From NCBI RefSeq assembly GCF_014333615.1, contig NZ_JACSCY010000003.1:372001-436000 (forward strand): a DNA stretch of 64,000 bases, given 5' to 3'. Shown piece after piece: positions 19,818-28,351 of the stretch; positions within the stretch are counted from its first letter, which is position 1; the number at the start of each line of letters is the position of its first letter. The stretch comes from Hymenobacter citatus. Lineage in GTDB: Bacteria > Bacteroidota > Bacteroidia > Cytophagales > Hymenobacteraceae. Both the position numbers and the translations under genes were made by a program. Under the pieces are notes generated by a model. That model ran no database searches. It worked only from the letters and a program-made list of their open reading frames with translations, and was not told the DNA's origin.

Positions 19818-20822
19818 TTATCCCCCAATCGTCGACATCGATTCGAAGCTGAGCTGGTGTAGGGGGCGCTGGCTTTCGGCCTCGAAGCCGTTGGCGGCGC
19901 GGTAGCGGAAGGCGTTGGAGAGGGCCGCTACGATATCCCCATCGGAGGAGCCGCCGCGCAGCATGGCCCGGATGTCGAGCACACCCTGGTCGTAAAGGCA
20001 GGTTTTGAGGCCGCCCTCGGCCGTGAGGCGGATGCGGTTGCAGGTGCCGCAAAACGTGCGCGAGTAGGCCGCAATAATACCAATGCTACCCTGGTGCCCG
20101 GCCACGCTATACTCGCTGGCCGTGGCGCCCACAGGGGTAGGCAGCGGCGTGAATGCGCCGAAATGCTCCTCCAAGTGCTCCCGAATACGGCGGTGATTCC
20201 AAGGTAGGGTGGCCGCGTGGCTGCCGCCGTTGAAAGGCATTTCCTCGATGAAGCGCATTTCAACGGGCAGGTCGCGGGTCAGCTCGGCCAGCGGAATCAA
20301 GTCCTGAATGTTCTGCCCATCCATCACCACCGCGTTGATTTTCACCTTGATACCGGCCGCCAGCAGGGCGTAAAACGTGTCGAGCACCTGGGGTAGCTCG
20401 TCGCGGCGCGTGATTTGGTGGAAGCGGGCCCGGTCCAGTGTATCCAGGCTCAGGTTTACGGCGCGCACACCCAGGCGGGCCAGCTCCGGCACGTGGGGGG
20501 CGGTGAGTACGCCGTTGGTGGTCAGGCTGATGTCATTAATGCCGTGGATGTGCGTGAGCTGCTCGATGAAGCCCATCAGGCCTCGCCGCACAAATGGCTC
20601 GCCGCCCGTGAGGCGCACTTTACGCACACCCAAACCAGCCAATAGCGTCACCAGGCGCGTCATTTCCTCGTAGGTCAGCAGCTCCTGGCGGGGCACGTAC
20701 TGGATGCCTTCTTCGGGCATGCAGTAGAAGCAGCGCAGGTTGCAGCGGTCCGTTACGGCCAGGCGCACGTACTCCAGCGGCCGGTTGTGCGAATCGTAGA
20801 GAACAGTAGGAGTAACGGACAT
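19818..20822 (-). CDS. moaA: GTP 3',8-cyclase MoaA
   Basis: A radical-SAM enzyme of 334 residues catalysing the first step of molybdenum-cofactor synthesis, GTP to 3',8-cyclo-GTP. The N-terminal cluster motif CNLRCFYC puts Cys at 27, 31 and 34. The C-terminal cluster motif FCGTCNRIRLTAEG, with a further Cys in KTCLY, and the terminal double glycine are both present; the GG tail is needed for activity in known MoaA. ATG 20822 (MSVTPTVLYD) is preferred to a TTG two codons upstream. It diverges from moaD with about 120 bases between the starts, which probably contain both promoters. An REP-like palindrome lies just beyond its 3' end. Confidence 0.96.
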   Translation of the reverse strand: MSVTPTVLYDSHNRPLEYVRLAVTDRCNLRCFYCMPEEGIQYVPRQELLTYEEMTRLVTLLAGLGVRKVRLTGGEPFVRRGLMGFIEQLTHIHGINDISLTTNGVLTAPHVPELARLGVRAVNLSLDTLDRARFHQITRRDELPQVLDTFYALLAAGIKVKINAVVMDGQNIQDLIPLAELTRDLPVEMRFIEEMPFNGGSHAATLPWNHRRIREHLEEHFGAFTPLPTPVGATASEYSVAGHQGSIGIIAAYSRTFCGTCNRIRLTAEGGLKTCLYDQGVLDIRAMLRGGSSDGDIVAALSNAFRYRAANGFEAESQRPLHQLSFESMSTIGG

Positions 20823-20946
20823 GAACAAATGCGAAAACGCCTCGCCAATGCCGACGAGGACAACTATTGGAACAAAAAGCGGGTAGGCTTCTTTTGCAGG
20901 TACTACTTAAGCAACAAAACAGTTGCTTTGTTCATTCTTTCGCCCA

Positions 20947-21189
20947 ATGAAATTAACCATCGCCCTTTTCGGCATCACCCGCGAGATTGTGGGCCGCCCT
21001 ACCCTGGAGCTGACCACACCCGACGGCCATTCGGTGCAGAATCTACTGGCGGAGCTGCGCCAACAGTACCCCGCGCTGGGCAAGCTCAGCAGCCTGGCCG
21101 TGGCCGTCAACAACGACTACGCCACCGACGACACCGCTCTGCACGAGCGCGACGAAATAGCTCTGATTCCACCCGTAAGCGGTGGGTAA
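20947..21189 (+). CDS. moaD: Molybdopterin synthase small subunit MoaD
   Basis: An 80-residue ubiquitin-like sulfur carrier starting MKLTIALFGITREIVGR and ending PPVSGG. The C-terminal GG is thiocarboxylated and donates sulfur to precursor Z together with MoaE. ATG 20947 is preferred to a longer frame because the family starts here. moaE follows in the same direction after 144 bases that hold a palindromic repeat. moaA is divergent. Confidence 0.94.
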   Translation: MKLTIALFGITREIVGRPTLELTTPDGHSVQNLLAELRQQYPALGKLSSLAVAVNNDYATDDTALHERDEIALIPPVSGG

Positions 21190-21207
21190 GCAATATCTTA
21201 GCTGTCT

Positions 21208-21305
21208 GTCATCCTGAGCTTGCGAAGGACCTTCTCACGTAAGAACGACAGACGTACCAACGACTCGTTCTACCGACATAAGGTCCTTCGCAAGCTCAGG
21301 ATGAC
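21208..21305. repeat. REP-like palindrome inside the moaD-moaE interval
   Basis: Arms GTCATCCTGAGCTTGCGAAG and GACCTTCTCACGT with their complements; the right arm ends at GATGAC. A frame can be read through it into moaE, but the family start of MoaE lies downstream, so this is untranslated spacer. Confidence 0.88.
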
Positions 21306-21333
21306 AATTTTTTCTGGACATACCCACACCCGA

Positions 21334-21750
21334 ATGCACATCGACCTCACCGACCAACCCATTGACATCACTGTCGCCCTGCAACTGGCCGAGGACGACG
21401 GCGCCGGGGCGGTCAACTCGTTTATTGGCACGGTACGCAACCAGAGCACCGGCCGCCGCGTGGTGCGCCTCGACTACGAAGCCTACGACAGCATGGCCCT
21501 GCACCAGCTGCGCAAAGTAGCCGAGCAGGCTCAGGAAAAGTGGCCCATGCTGCGCCAGGTGGTCGTTATTCACCGCAAAGGCACCCTGCACATCGGCGAC
21601 GTAGCCGTGATTGTAGCCGTGTCTACCCCCCACCGCGCCGAGTCGTTTGCGGCTTGTCAGTATATCATTGACACCTTGAAGCAGGTGGTACCCATCTGGA
21701 AGAAAGAGTTTTACGAAGATGGCACCACGTGGGTAGCGGCACACCCGTAG
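21334..21750 (+). CDS. moaE: Molybdopterin synthase catalytic subunit MoaE
   Basis: A 138-residue large subunit of molybdopterin synthase, which inserts the dithiolene sulfurs using thiocarboxylated MoaD. Family blocks are GAVNSFIGTVRNQSTGR, LDYEAYDSMA, VVVIHRKGTLHIGDVAV, HRAESFAACQYIID and the active-site lysine region PIWKKEFYEDGTTWV. ATG 21334 (MHIDLTDQPIDI) is chosen because everything upstream in frame is repeat DNA. It forms an operon-like pair with moaD and converges on the first S41 peptidase gene. Confidence 0.95.
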   Translation: MHIDLTDQPIDITVALQLAEDDGAGAVNSFIGTVRNQSTGRRVVRLDYEAYDSMALHQLRKVAEQAQEKWPMLRQVVVIHRKGTLHIGDVAVIVAVSTPHRAESFAACQYIIDTLKQVVPIWKKEFYEDGTTWVAAHP

Positions 21751-21788
21751 GTAGGGTGTGAGGGAAGGGGTAGGAGAGCAAGAAGATT

Positions 21789-21888
21789 GTCATCCTGAGC
21801 AGCGCGAAGGATCTTCTCACGTGTGAACGATAATCGTAGCAACGACTCGTTCTACCGTGAGAAGATCCTTCGCGCTGCTCAGGATGAC
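21789..21888. repeat. REP-like palindrome between moaE and S41 gene
   Basis: Arms GTCATCCTGAGCAGCGCGAA and GGATCTTCTCACG with their complements, between two convergent genes. It may act as a transcript end for both. Confidence 0.87.
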
Positions 21889-21903
21889 ACAAGAGAGGGA
21901 ACG

Positions 21904-23643
21904 TTACCCAGCCGTTTCAATCAGCTGCACAGCTTTTTCCAGCACCTCGTCCCTCCCCTCTTTGATGCCTTGAATGGTAGGTTTCACCTCGATATCCGGC
22001 ACAATGCCGATGCGCTGAGTTTCGCGGCCGTCGGGGTAGTACACGCCCAGGCCGGTAATCCAAGTGGAAACTCCACCGGGTAATACAATGGTAGACACAT
22101 CGCCATCGGCGCCGGCCGTGGTGCTGCCGATAACGGTGGCATTAGGGGCGGTGCGCAGAGCCATAGTAGTAAATTCAGCCTGGCTCTGCGAGATTTCGTT
22201 GACAAGAATGACCACCTTTCCAGGGTAGAATTGGCCTATCCCTGACCGTACATATTCCGGTTGCTTGACAGGAAACTGCCCTGGATACGTAACATCCGGG
22301 CGACTGAGAAATGCAAATGATGTGGATTTACGGACCAAGTACTGCGACAAGGGCAACACTACAAACTCAGCTGGGTAATTACGAATATCGATAATGAGAC
22401 CTTTGGTTTCCTTAGCAGCCCGCATCACTTCCGGCAGCTTACTTTTCTTTATGGTACCCAGCGCGAGGTAACCAATGTTGCCCGGCAGCAGGCGCCAGGG
22501 CGAGGCCTCTGCGTCCGGCGTGCCCCAATCCATTTTCAGGTTGAGCTTTGTACCCTCGTAGCGGGTGATAATCAGCGGAAACTCCTTGCCGTCGCGGCGC
22601 ACAACTACAGGCACCTTTTCTGTATGCCCGCGCAGCAGCAGTTTAGCGATGTCGCGTAGCTGAGCGGGCTCGTTAGAAGCGGGGACAAGGGGCTGCCACT
22701 TTTTCACCAATTCCGGCACTGGGACGCCACCGATTTGCACTACCACGTCGCCCGGTTGCAGGCTCGATTCCTTTCCAAGGACAGCATTGTAGTAGTCGGT
22801 CACCACGGCCTGGTTTTCTATGAAGCGAAGACGTACGGGCGCATATAATTTACCCTCGTACTTATTTAACACCTCATCTTTGTAGATACCAGCATGGGAA
22901 TCGTGAATGCGGGCAATGAGTGCCTGTAATGTGAGGCGGTACTGCTCGGCCGTGCTGCTACTGGTCAGCTTGGGAATGAACTCCGGCAGCACTTGTTGCC
23001 AATCTTCGCCGATGGCATACCGGTAGGGAAAGAAATAGTCAACCATGTTCCAGAAGCGGTAGAGCGCCAACAGGCGCAGCCCGGCGTCGGGGGTTTCGGC
23101 GCGGCCATATGGTGCTTCGTGCTGGAATACAGCGTTTTCTACTCTCGGAGCCGTGCTCACATAATAATGCGCGCCTTGGTTCCGGTTCTGGCGCAGATAA
23201 AGGAGTTGAGTGCTGAGTGCGTCGCTAAGCTGTTTTTTATCTGATAGCCAAGCCAGATCAGGTTGCAGGCGCACTTTGTCGGCGGGCAGCTCTTTGCACG
23301 TTTTGCACTTGGGCACCTCGCCGAATTTTGCTACCCAGCCGTGCAGCACCTCACTACGAGCGGGCTCGTTGGGCGCCGCCAGCACGGCGGGCAGCACCCG
23401 AAACAGCTCGGCGTCCATGTTGAAGTTGCCAGCCGCCACGGCGGGGTGGTAGTACTTCACAAAACCCCACACCCGCCCCAGCACTGCCAGGTTTTCTACC
23501 TGCTGCTGATTGAGCTTTTCGGGAAACACAATGCCGGAGCGTTGCTGAAAGGCGGTATCCTGAGCCGCCGGAGCAGTTTTTTGCGCTAGGGAAACGGTAG
23601 CGCAGCTCAGCTGGAATCCCAGCGCGAGGTAGAATAGCTTCAT
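21904..23643 (-). CDS. S41 family (C-terminal-processing-type) peptidase, paralogue 1
   Basis: A 579-residue exported serine peptidase. A signal peptide (MKLFYLALGFQLSCATVSLAQ) is followed by a helical N-terminal domain (VWGFVKYYHPAVAAGNFNMD). A PDZ-like region lies around residues 270-330 (VVTDYYNAVLGKESSLQPGD), then the S41 catalytic domain. The nucleophile is the second serine of ISQSQAEFTTMALR, followed by the family block VIGSTTAGADGDVS. It is a tandem paralogue of the gene upstream at 24008-26257, with near-identical blocks throughout, but lacks that protein's extra N-terminal domain. Likely periplasmic or secreted; natural substrates are unknown. Confidence 0.87.
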   Translation of the reverse strand: MKLFYLALGFQLSCATVSLAQKTAPAAQDTAFQQRSGIVFPEKLNQQQVENLAVLGRVWGFVKYYHPAVAAGNFNMDAELFRVLPAVLAAPNEPARSEVLHGWVAKFGEVPKCKTCKELPADKVRLQPDLAWLSDKKQLSDALSTQLLYLRQNRNQGAHYYVSTAPRVENAVFQHEAPYGRAETPDAGLRLLALYRFWNMVDYFFPYRYAIGEDWQQVLPEFIPKLTSSSTAEQYRLTLQALIARIHDSHAGIYKDEVLNKYEGKLYAPVRLRFIENQAVVTDYYNAVLGKESSLQPGDVVVQIGGVPVPELVKKWQPLVPASNEPAQLRDIAKLLLRGHTEKVPVVVRRDGKEFPLIITRYEGTKLNLKMDWGTPDAEASPWRLLPGNIGYLALGTIKKSKLPEVMRAAKETKGLIIDIRNYPAEFVVLPLSQYLVRKSTSFAFLSRPDVTYPGQFPVKQPEYVRSGIGQFYPGKVVILVNEISQSQAEFTTMALRTAPNATVIGSTTAGADGDVSTIVLPGGVSTWITGLGVYYPDGRETQRIGIVPDIEVKPTIQGIKEGRDEVLEKAVQLIETAG

Positions 23644-24007
23644 AGAAAGAAAAGAATAAACGTATGTGATATGAAGTCAGGAAGATAGCAGAAGCACTAG
23701 ATATAGTGTGGCACTTACTCCGCCACCCGCATCAATAGGCCTAATCAGTAACCCATATAGTGTACTGACGGGGTGCCTCGTCCCCCGCCGAAAAAGGGAA
23801 GCCGAGAGGAACCCAAGAAGTAGGAATGCCATTCAACGAGCATTCAACTTTTAACACGCAACATTTCAATCGTCCGGTTCCCCCGGCTCCGAGTAAGGGT
23901 AGGGAAGTCGCGCATCCGCAACGGCCATTCCGAGCGGCGCGAAGAATCTGAGTGAAACCATTTCGGAATAATTACTCAGATTCCTCACGCTGCTCGGAAT
24001 GACAATT
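23644..24007. other. Intergenic region between the two S41 genes, with a palindrome at 23925-24003
   Basis: There is no gene-like frame. The last 80 bases form an imperfect palindrome with arms GCCATTCCGAGCGGCGCGAAG and its near complement, ending GGAATGACAAT. This is a diverged member of the REP-like family in which CATCC is replaced by CATTCC. The rest presumably holds the promoter of the S41 gene at 21904-23643. Confidence 0.65.
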
Positions 24008-26257
24008 CTACCCGGCTGTTTCAATCAGCTGCACAGCTTTTTCCAGCAGTTCATCCCTACCCTCCTTGACGCCTTGGATGGTAGGCTTCACCTCGATATC
24101 CGGCACAATGCCGATGCGCTGGGTTTCGCGGCCGTCGGGGTAGTACACGCCCAGGCCGGTAATCATGGTGGGGATGCCGCCGGGCAGCATGATGCTGGAC
24201 ACGTTGCCGTCGGCACCGGCTGTGGTGCTGCCGATAACGGTGGCGTTGGGGGCGGTGCGCAGGGCCATGGTGGTGTATTCGGCCTGGCTCTGCGAGATTT
24301 CATTCACTAAGATGACCACTTTACCAGGGTAGGGCTTCACCACGCCGGGCGACACCGAAACGGGTTCTGGCATCAGGGGGAAAGTGCCTGGAGAGGTTAT
24401 GTCGGGCCCGCTGAATAGCGCAAACTGCGTGGGTTTGGGCACCAGGTACTGCGACAGGGCAAACACCACGAACTCGGAGGGGTAGTTGCGGATATCAATC
24501 ACCATTCCCTTCGTACCTTCTGCGGCCTGCATAATTTCCGGCAGCTTATTTTTCTTGATCGTGCCCAGCGAGAGGTAGCCGATATTACCCGGCAGCAACC
24601 GCCAGGCTGAGGCTGCTGGGTCCGGCGTGCCCCAATTCATTTGCATATCGAGCTTGGTGCTTGCGTAGCGCGTGAGCGTGAGCGGAAATTCCTTGCCGTT
24701 GCGGCGCACCACTACGGGTACTTTCTCTGTGTTGCCGCGCAGCAGCAGGTTGGCAATGTTGCGCAGCTGAGCCGGCTCGTTGGAGGCCGGGGCAAGGGGC
24801 TGCCACTTTTTCACCAGATCCGGCACCGGCACGCCGTCGATTTTCACCACCACGTCGCCCACTTGCAGGCCCGATTCTTTTCCGAGCGCCGCATGGTAGT
24901 AATCCGTCACTACGGCCTGGTTTTCCACGAAGCGAAGGCGCACCGGCGCGTACAGCTTACCGTTGTAGTGGGTCAGCACCTCATCCTGATAAATATTGGC
25001 GTGCGTATCGTGAATGCGGGCAATGAGCGCCAACAGGGTAAGGTGATACTGCTCGGCGGTGTTGCTGCTAGTCAGCTTGGAAATAAACTCCGGTAGTACT
25101 TGTTGCCAATCTTCCCCAATGGCATACCGGTAGGGGAAGAAGTACGCAATCATGTTCCAATAGCGGTAGAGCGCCAATAGGCGCAGCCCGGCATCGGGTA
25201 GCACGGTGCGGCCATATGATGCTTCGTGCTGAAAGACGGGGTTACCTACGTTCGGAGCCGCACTCACGTAGTAATGCTCCCCCTGGTTGCGGTTTTGGCG
25301 CAGGTAGGCGAGTTGATTACGAAGCGCTTCGCCGAGCTGTTTTTTATCCGATAGCCACGCCAGATCGGGTTGCAGGCGCACTTTGTCGGCGGGCAGCTCT
25401 ACGCACGTTTTGCACGCGGGCACTTCGCCAAACTTCGTCACCCAGGTACTCAGCAGTTGGCTGCGTTTCTTCTCGTTGGGCGCCGCTAGCACGGACGGTA
25501 GCACCCGAAACAGCTCGGCGTCCATGTTGAAGTTGCCGGCGGCTACGGCCGGGTGGTAGTATTTCACGAAGCCCCATACCCGGCCCAGCACTGCCAGGTT
25601 TTCTACCTGCTGCGTGCTCAACTTTTTTGGAAACATAATCCCCGAGGCCTGCTGAAACGCCGTGTCTCGCGCCGCTGGCTTAACGGATATGGTTCGCGTA
25701 GCTACAGCGGACAGCGGTTTATCATCAATGGTTAGCTCCAGGTCGTCGAACCAGGCGGTGCCGGTGCCGGCCAAAATGCCGCCGAACAGAATATATTCTG
25801 CCTGCTCCTCCAGGGGCAGCGTAATGCTGAACTGCTTCCAGTCGGTAGTGCCCCGCATGGACTGGTCCTGGGTGTTTTTGAAAGCCACGGAGCCGCTTGA
25901 ACCATCTTCGCGCAGCCAGATGGCCGCCGAGCCCTGCTCCAATACGCCCTCCGTTTTGATGAAGCCCTTCAGCGTAACCGACTTACCCGCGTATTGCGCC
26001 GGAATTCGCAACGTAGCCACGCCAAATTGCCCCTGCTTGGCCTGGCTGTCCTGCATCCGCAGCGCATACTTGCCTTGGTGGCGCACTACTGAGTCGAGGG
26101 TGACGCGGTAGCCTTTGCCGTTGTTGGTGTACCAAGTAGCAGGCAATTGACCACTGGGATACTCAAAATCATAGGTAGTCGCCGGAGCCGCAGTTTGCGC
26201 CAGGGAGACGGTAGCACCGCCCAGTTGCAATGCCAGCGCGAGGTAAGGTAATTTCAT
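24008..26257 (-). CDS. S41 family peptidase with N-terminal jelly-roll domain, paralogue 2
   Basis: A 749-residue exported serine peptidase. A signal peptide (MKLPYLALALQLGGATVSLAQ) is followed at about residues 28-185 by an extra beta-rich domain (YDFEYPSGQLPATWYTNN to AWFDDLELTIDD). This looks like a galactose-binding or carbohydrate-binding jelly roll. From about residue 195 it parallels the neighbouring 579-residue peptidase through the YYHPAVAAGNFNMD block, the PDZ-like region and the catalytic SQSQAEYTTMALR / VIGSTTAGADGNVS motifs. The pair clearly arose by tandem duplication. The extra domain may direct this copy to a glycan or other surface; that is inference. Confidence 0.87.
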   Translation of the reverse strand: MKLPYLALALQLGGATVSLAQTAAPATTYDFEYPSGQLPATWYTNNGKGYRVTLDSVVRHQGKYALRMQDSQAKQGQFGVATLRIPAQYAGKSVTLKGFIKTEGVLEQGSAAIWLREDGSSGSVAFKNTQDQSMRGTTDWKQFSITLPLEEQAEYILFGGILAGTGTAWFDDLELTIDDKPLSAVATRTISVKPAARDTAFQQASGIMFPKKLSTQQVENLAVLGRVWGFVKYYHPAVAAGNFNMDAELFRVLPSVLAAPNEKKRSQLLSTWVTKFGEVPACKTCVELPADKVRLQPDLAWLSDKKQLGEALRNQLAYLRQNRNQGEHYYVSAAPNVGNPVFQHEASYGRTVLPDAGLRLLALYRYWNMIAYFFPYRYAIGEDWQQVLPEFISKLTSSNTAEQYHLTLLALIARIHDTHANIYQDEVLTHYNGKLYAPVRLRFVENQAVVTDYYHAALGKESGLQVGDVVVKIDGVPVPDLVKKWQPLAPASNEPAQLRNIANLLLRGNTEKVPVVVRRNGKEFPLTLTRYASTKLDMQMNWGTPDPAASAWRLLPGNIGYLSLGTIKKNKLPEIMQAAEGTKGMVIDIRNYPSEFVVFALSQYLVPKPTQFALFSGPDITSPGTFPLMPEPVSVSPGVVKPYPGKVVILVNEISQSQAEYTTMALRTAPNATVIGSTTAGADGNVSSIMLPGGIPTMITGLGVYYPDGRETQRIGIVPDIEVKPTIQGVKEGRDELLEKAVQLIETAG

Positions 26258-26333
26258 AGGAAAGAGAAGAATAGGTGTATGGCATATGGAGTCAGAAATG
26301 TAGTAGAAGGTAGCAGGTAGGCTTTAAAATTTA

Positions 26334-26375
26334 TAGCCCCGAAGCGCGAACTATGTAGTTCACGCTTCGGGGCTA
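26334..26375. repeat. Inverted repeat upstream of paralogue 2
   Basis: TAGCCCCGAAGCGCGAACTA is followed by its near complement ending TTCGGGGCTA. A weaker related copy (GAGGCGCGAACTACATGG) lies 30 bases on. It sits in the 5' region of the S41 gene at 24008 and downstream of mobA, so it could end mobA transcription. Confidence 0.6.
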
Positions 26376-26458
26376 TTGTACCAGTTGTTGTTCTGAGGCG
26401 CGAACTACATGGTTTGCGCTACTATATGGGTGCTTCAGCTCAACGCCTACGCCCTGGC

Positions 26459-26491
26459 AGGGTAGGGGCGCCTGCAAGGCGCCCCTACCCT
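26459..26491 (-). terminator. Hairpin overlapping the mobA stop codon
   Basis: A perfect 14-bp stem AGGGTAGGGGCGCC with its complement around a 5-base loop. It includes the last codons and the TAG stop of mobA. There is no T tract; it probably ends or stabilises the moaC-mobA message. Confidence 0.5.
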
Positions 26492-27645
26492 AGCTCCCGC
26501 TCGGCGGCTTCGCGCTCCTGAGGCGTATTGATGTTGCGCAGCTCCTGCGGGGCCGGCGGCATCAGGAGCTGAATTTCGCTGTTAATGAGCGCTTTGCGCG
26601 GGCAGGAGTAGCCCAGGGCTAGAAATTGTAGCAGCACCGCGTAGCTGCGCGGCTCCCAGATGGTGATGAGCGGCTCGGGCCATTCGTTGTGGGGGCTCTG
26701 ATAGGCCGTAGCCACGCGGCCGGCGTGACGGTGCGCTACCAGGTGGCGCAGGGTTTCGGCGGAGAGGAAGGGCAGGTCGCAGGCCACCACCAGCCAGGCC
26801 GCGTTGGGGTCGTGGCGAAAGGCGGTGAGGATGCCGCCCATCGGGCCGAGGTCCAGGAACTGGTCGGGTAGGGGCGTGAGGCTGGGGGGGAGGGCGTCGG
26901 CCTGGTCGGCGCGGCAGGACACGAATACGTCCTGGCACACCTCGGTCAGCAGGCCAGCGGCGTACTGGCGCTGCTCCTGGCCGTGGTAGCGCAGCTGGCC
27001 TTTGTCGGTTTGCATGCGCTGGCTGTGGCCGCCGGCCAGCACTAGGCCACGCAGAGGCGGCGCACTGGCCTGCCACCATTGTAGTAGCCAGTCGGCAATG
27101 GTCGCGGTATCGTCGAGGGCGAGGACAGTAGGCTGCCGCTCGCCCAGGTGGGCTTGCAGGTAGGCGGGCAGCTCGGTTTCGCCTTCACTCAGCAAAATCA
27201 GCTGCACGTCGGTGAGGCGGTCGAGCTTCTTTTCGAGCGGTTTTTTGGTGCTGATGATGGCAATCTGCTGCTGGGCGCGGAAGTGGTTGCCATTCACCAA
27301 CACCAGGCTTTGGCTGCCCAGCCAGTGCTGCTGGGCAAACTTGTCCATGCCGCGCTGCACATCAAGGCGGCGAAAATGGATTTTGTCGGTCAGCTCGGCG
27401 GCGGCGCCTACGGTCAGCAAGGTATCGGTGGGGGCGGCTTCGTCGCCGGTGGCGTGGTCGGCGTCTACGTAGGCCGCGTGCAAGGTAGGCGACAGGTGCG
27501 GCAACAGGCGCGCTACCAAATCTTTAATCACGCCGCAGGGCGCGCCCAGAATAGCTAGCTCCTGGCGATTGAACTCGCCGGTGGCGGGCCGGGCCAGGGC
27601 GGCGTGCTTGGTGTGCGGGGCGGGTAGGGGCTGGTTAGTCGGCAT
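26485..27645 (-). CDS. mobA: Molybdenum cofactor guanylyltransferase MobA fused to a MobB-like N-terminal domain
   Basis: A 386-residue two-domain protein. Residues about 197-386 are the nucleotidyltransferase: LRGLVLAGGHSQRMQTDKG (substrate loop and conserved Lys), PDQFLDLGPMGGIL, WLVVACDLPFLS and NINTPQE. MobA attaches GMP to molybdenum-molybdopterin to give the bis-MGD form used by FdhF/DMSO-reductase-type enzymes, which fits the oxidoreductase in this window. The N-terminal 190 residues start LAILGAPCGVIKDLVARLL, a P-loop-like sequence without the usual GKT/S, so a MobB-like domain with altered nucleotide binding is likely. The gene overlaps moaC by 11 bases, indicating translational coupling. 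Confidence 0.88.
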   Translation of the reverse strand: MPTNQPLPAPHTKHAALARPATGEFNRQELAILGAPCGVIKDLVARLLPHLSPTLHAAYVDADHATGDEAAPTDTLLTVGAAAELTDKIHFRRLDVQRGMDKFAQQHWLGSQSLVLVNGNHFRAQQQIAIISTKKPLEKKLDRLTDVQLILLSEGETELPAYLQAHLGERQPTVLALDDTATIADWLLQWWQASAPPLRGLVLAGGHSQRMQTDKGQLRYHGQEQRQYAAGLLTEVCQDVFVSCRADQADALPPSLTPLPDQFLDLGPMGGILTAFRHDPNAAWLVVACDLPFLSAETLRHLVAHRHAGRVATAYQSPHNEWPEPLITIWEPRSYAVLLQFLALGYSCPRKALINSEIQLLMPPAPQELRNINTPQEREAAERELG

Positions 27646-28126
27646 GATGAAAATCCTGTTTGCCGCCCGTTTTTTCGAGCAGGCGCGTTTCCTGAATAAC
27701 GATGTTGTGCGACAAGGCTTTGCACATGTCGTAGATGGTGAGGGCGGCTACGGATGCTCCCGTGAGGGCTTCCATCTCTACGCCGGTTTTGCCGGTTACG
27801 GAAGCCGTACATTCAATAATTACCGCATCGGGCTGCTGCACTTCTATGCGCACCTGGCAATCGTCGAGGCCCAGCGGGTGGCACAGCGGAATCAGCTCCG
27901 AGGTGCGCTTGGCTCCCATGATGCCGGCCAGAATAGCCGTTTGGAATACGGGGCCTTTGCGGGTAGGTAGGTCACCATCCTGCACCAGTTTCAGGATTTC
28001 GGAGCCTACTACTACAATGCTGCGGGCGCGGGCCACACGGCGGGTGGCAGTTTTGCCACCTACATCAACCATAGCCGGTTGCCCGCTGGCGTCGAGGTGG
28101 GTGAGTTTTTGATTGTCGGATGTCAT
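27635..28126 (-). CDS. moaC: Cyclic pyranopterin monophosphate synthase MoaC
   Basis: A 163-residue enzyme converting 3',8-cyclo-GTP to cyclic pyranopterin monophosphate, the step after MoaA. Conserved blocks are MVDVGGKTATRRVARARS, KGPVFQTAILAGIMGAKRT, IPLCHPLGLDD, TGKTGVEMEALTGASVAALTIYDMCKA (in pieces) and the final LLEKTGGKQDF. The catalytic Lys and His/Asp residues of the family lie in these blocks. It is the first gene of a moaC-mobA pair. The region upstream, shared with the divergent moeA, contains a long inverted repeat. Confidence 0.95.
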   Translation of the reverse strand: MTSDNQKLTHLDASGQPAMVDVGGKTATRRVARARSIVVVGSEILKLVQDGDLPTRKGPVFQTAILAGIMGAKRTSELIPLCHPLGLDDCQVRIEVQQPDAVIIECTASVTGKTGVEMEALTGASVAALTIYDMCKALSHNIVIQETRLLEKTGGKQDFHHAD

Positions 28127-28159
28127 CAGAATAGGTGGGTTGATTTCGGAGTGAGTTTA

Positions 28160-28251
28160 TTTCTCGCAGAGGTAGGCGCGGAGGTTCGCAGTGTTCTAGC
28201 GGTTGCGTTCTGCGAACCTCCGCGCCTCCCTCCGCGAACCTCTGCGAGAAA
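28160..28251. repeat. Long inverted repeat in the moaC-moeA divergent region
   Basis: TTTCTCGCAGAGGTAGGCGC and GGAGGTTCGCAG at the left return as complements CTGCGAACCTCC and ACCTCTGCGAGAAA at the right. It lies between the two divergent starts, so it could influence both promoters or be just a dispersed repeat. The unit resembles the 'cgcagaggttcgcag' repeats seen in other bacteria, but I cannot confirm a family. Confidence 0.7.
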
Positions 28252-28351
28252 GTACATACGGTGTACTTCTGCGGAAGCAGTATAACCAAACCAGCCGCAA
28301 ATCGTCTAGCACTACCGCCGCCTGTCTTACAATTTCGCATTCTTTTGCCCT

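Noticed and set aside
21220..21333. N-terminal extension of MoaE through the palindrome
   Set aside because: The translated text is repeat DNA and the MoaE family starts at 21334.
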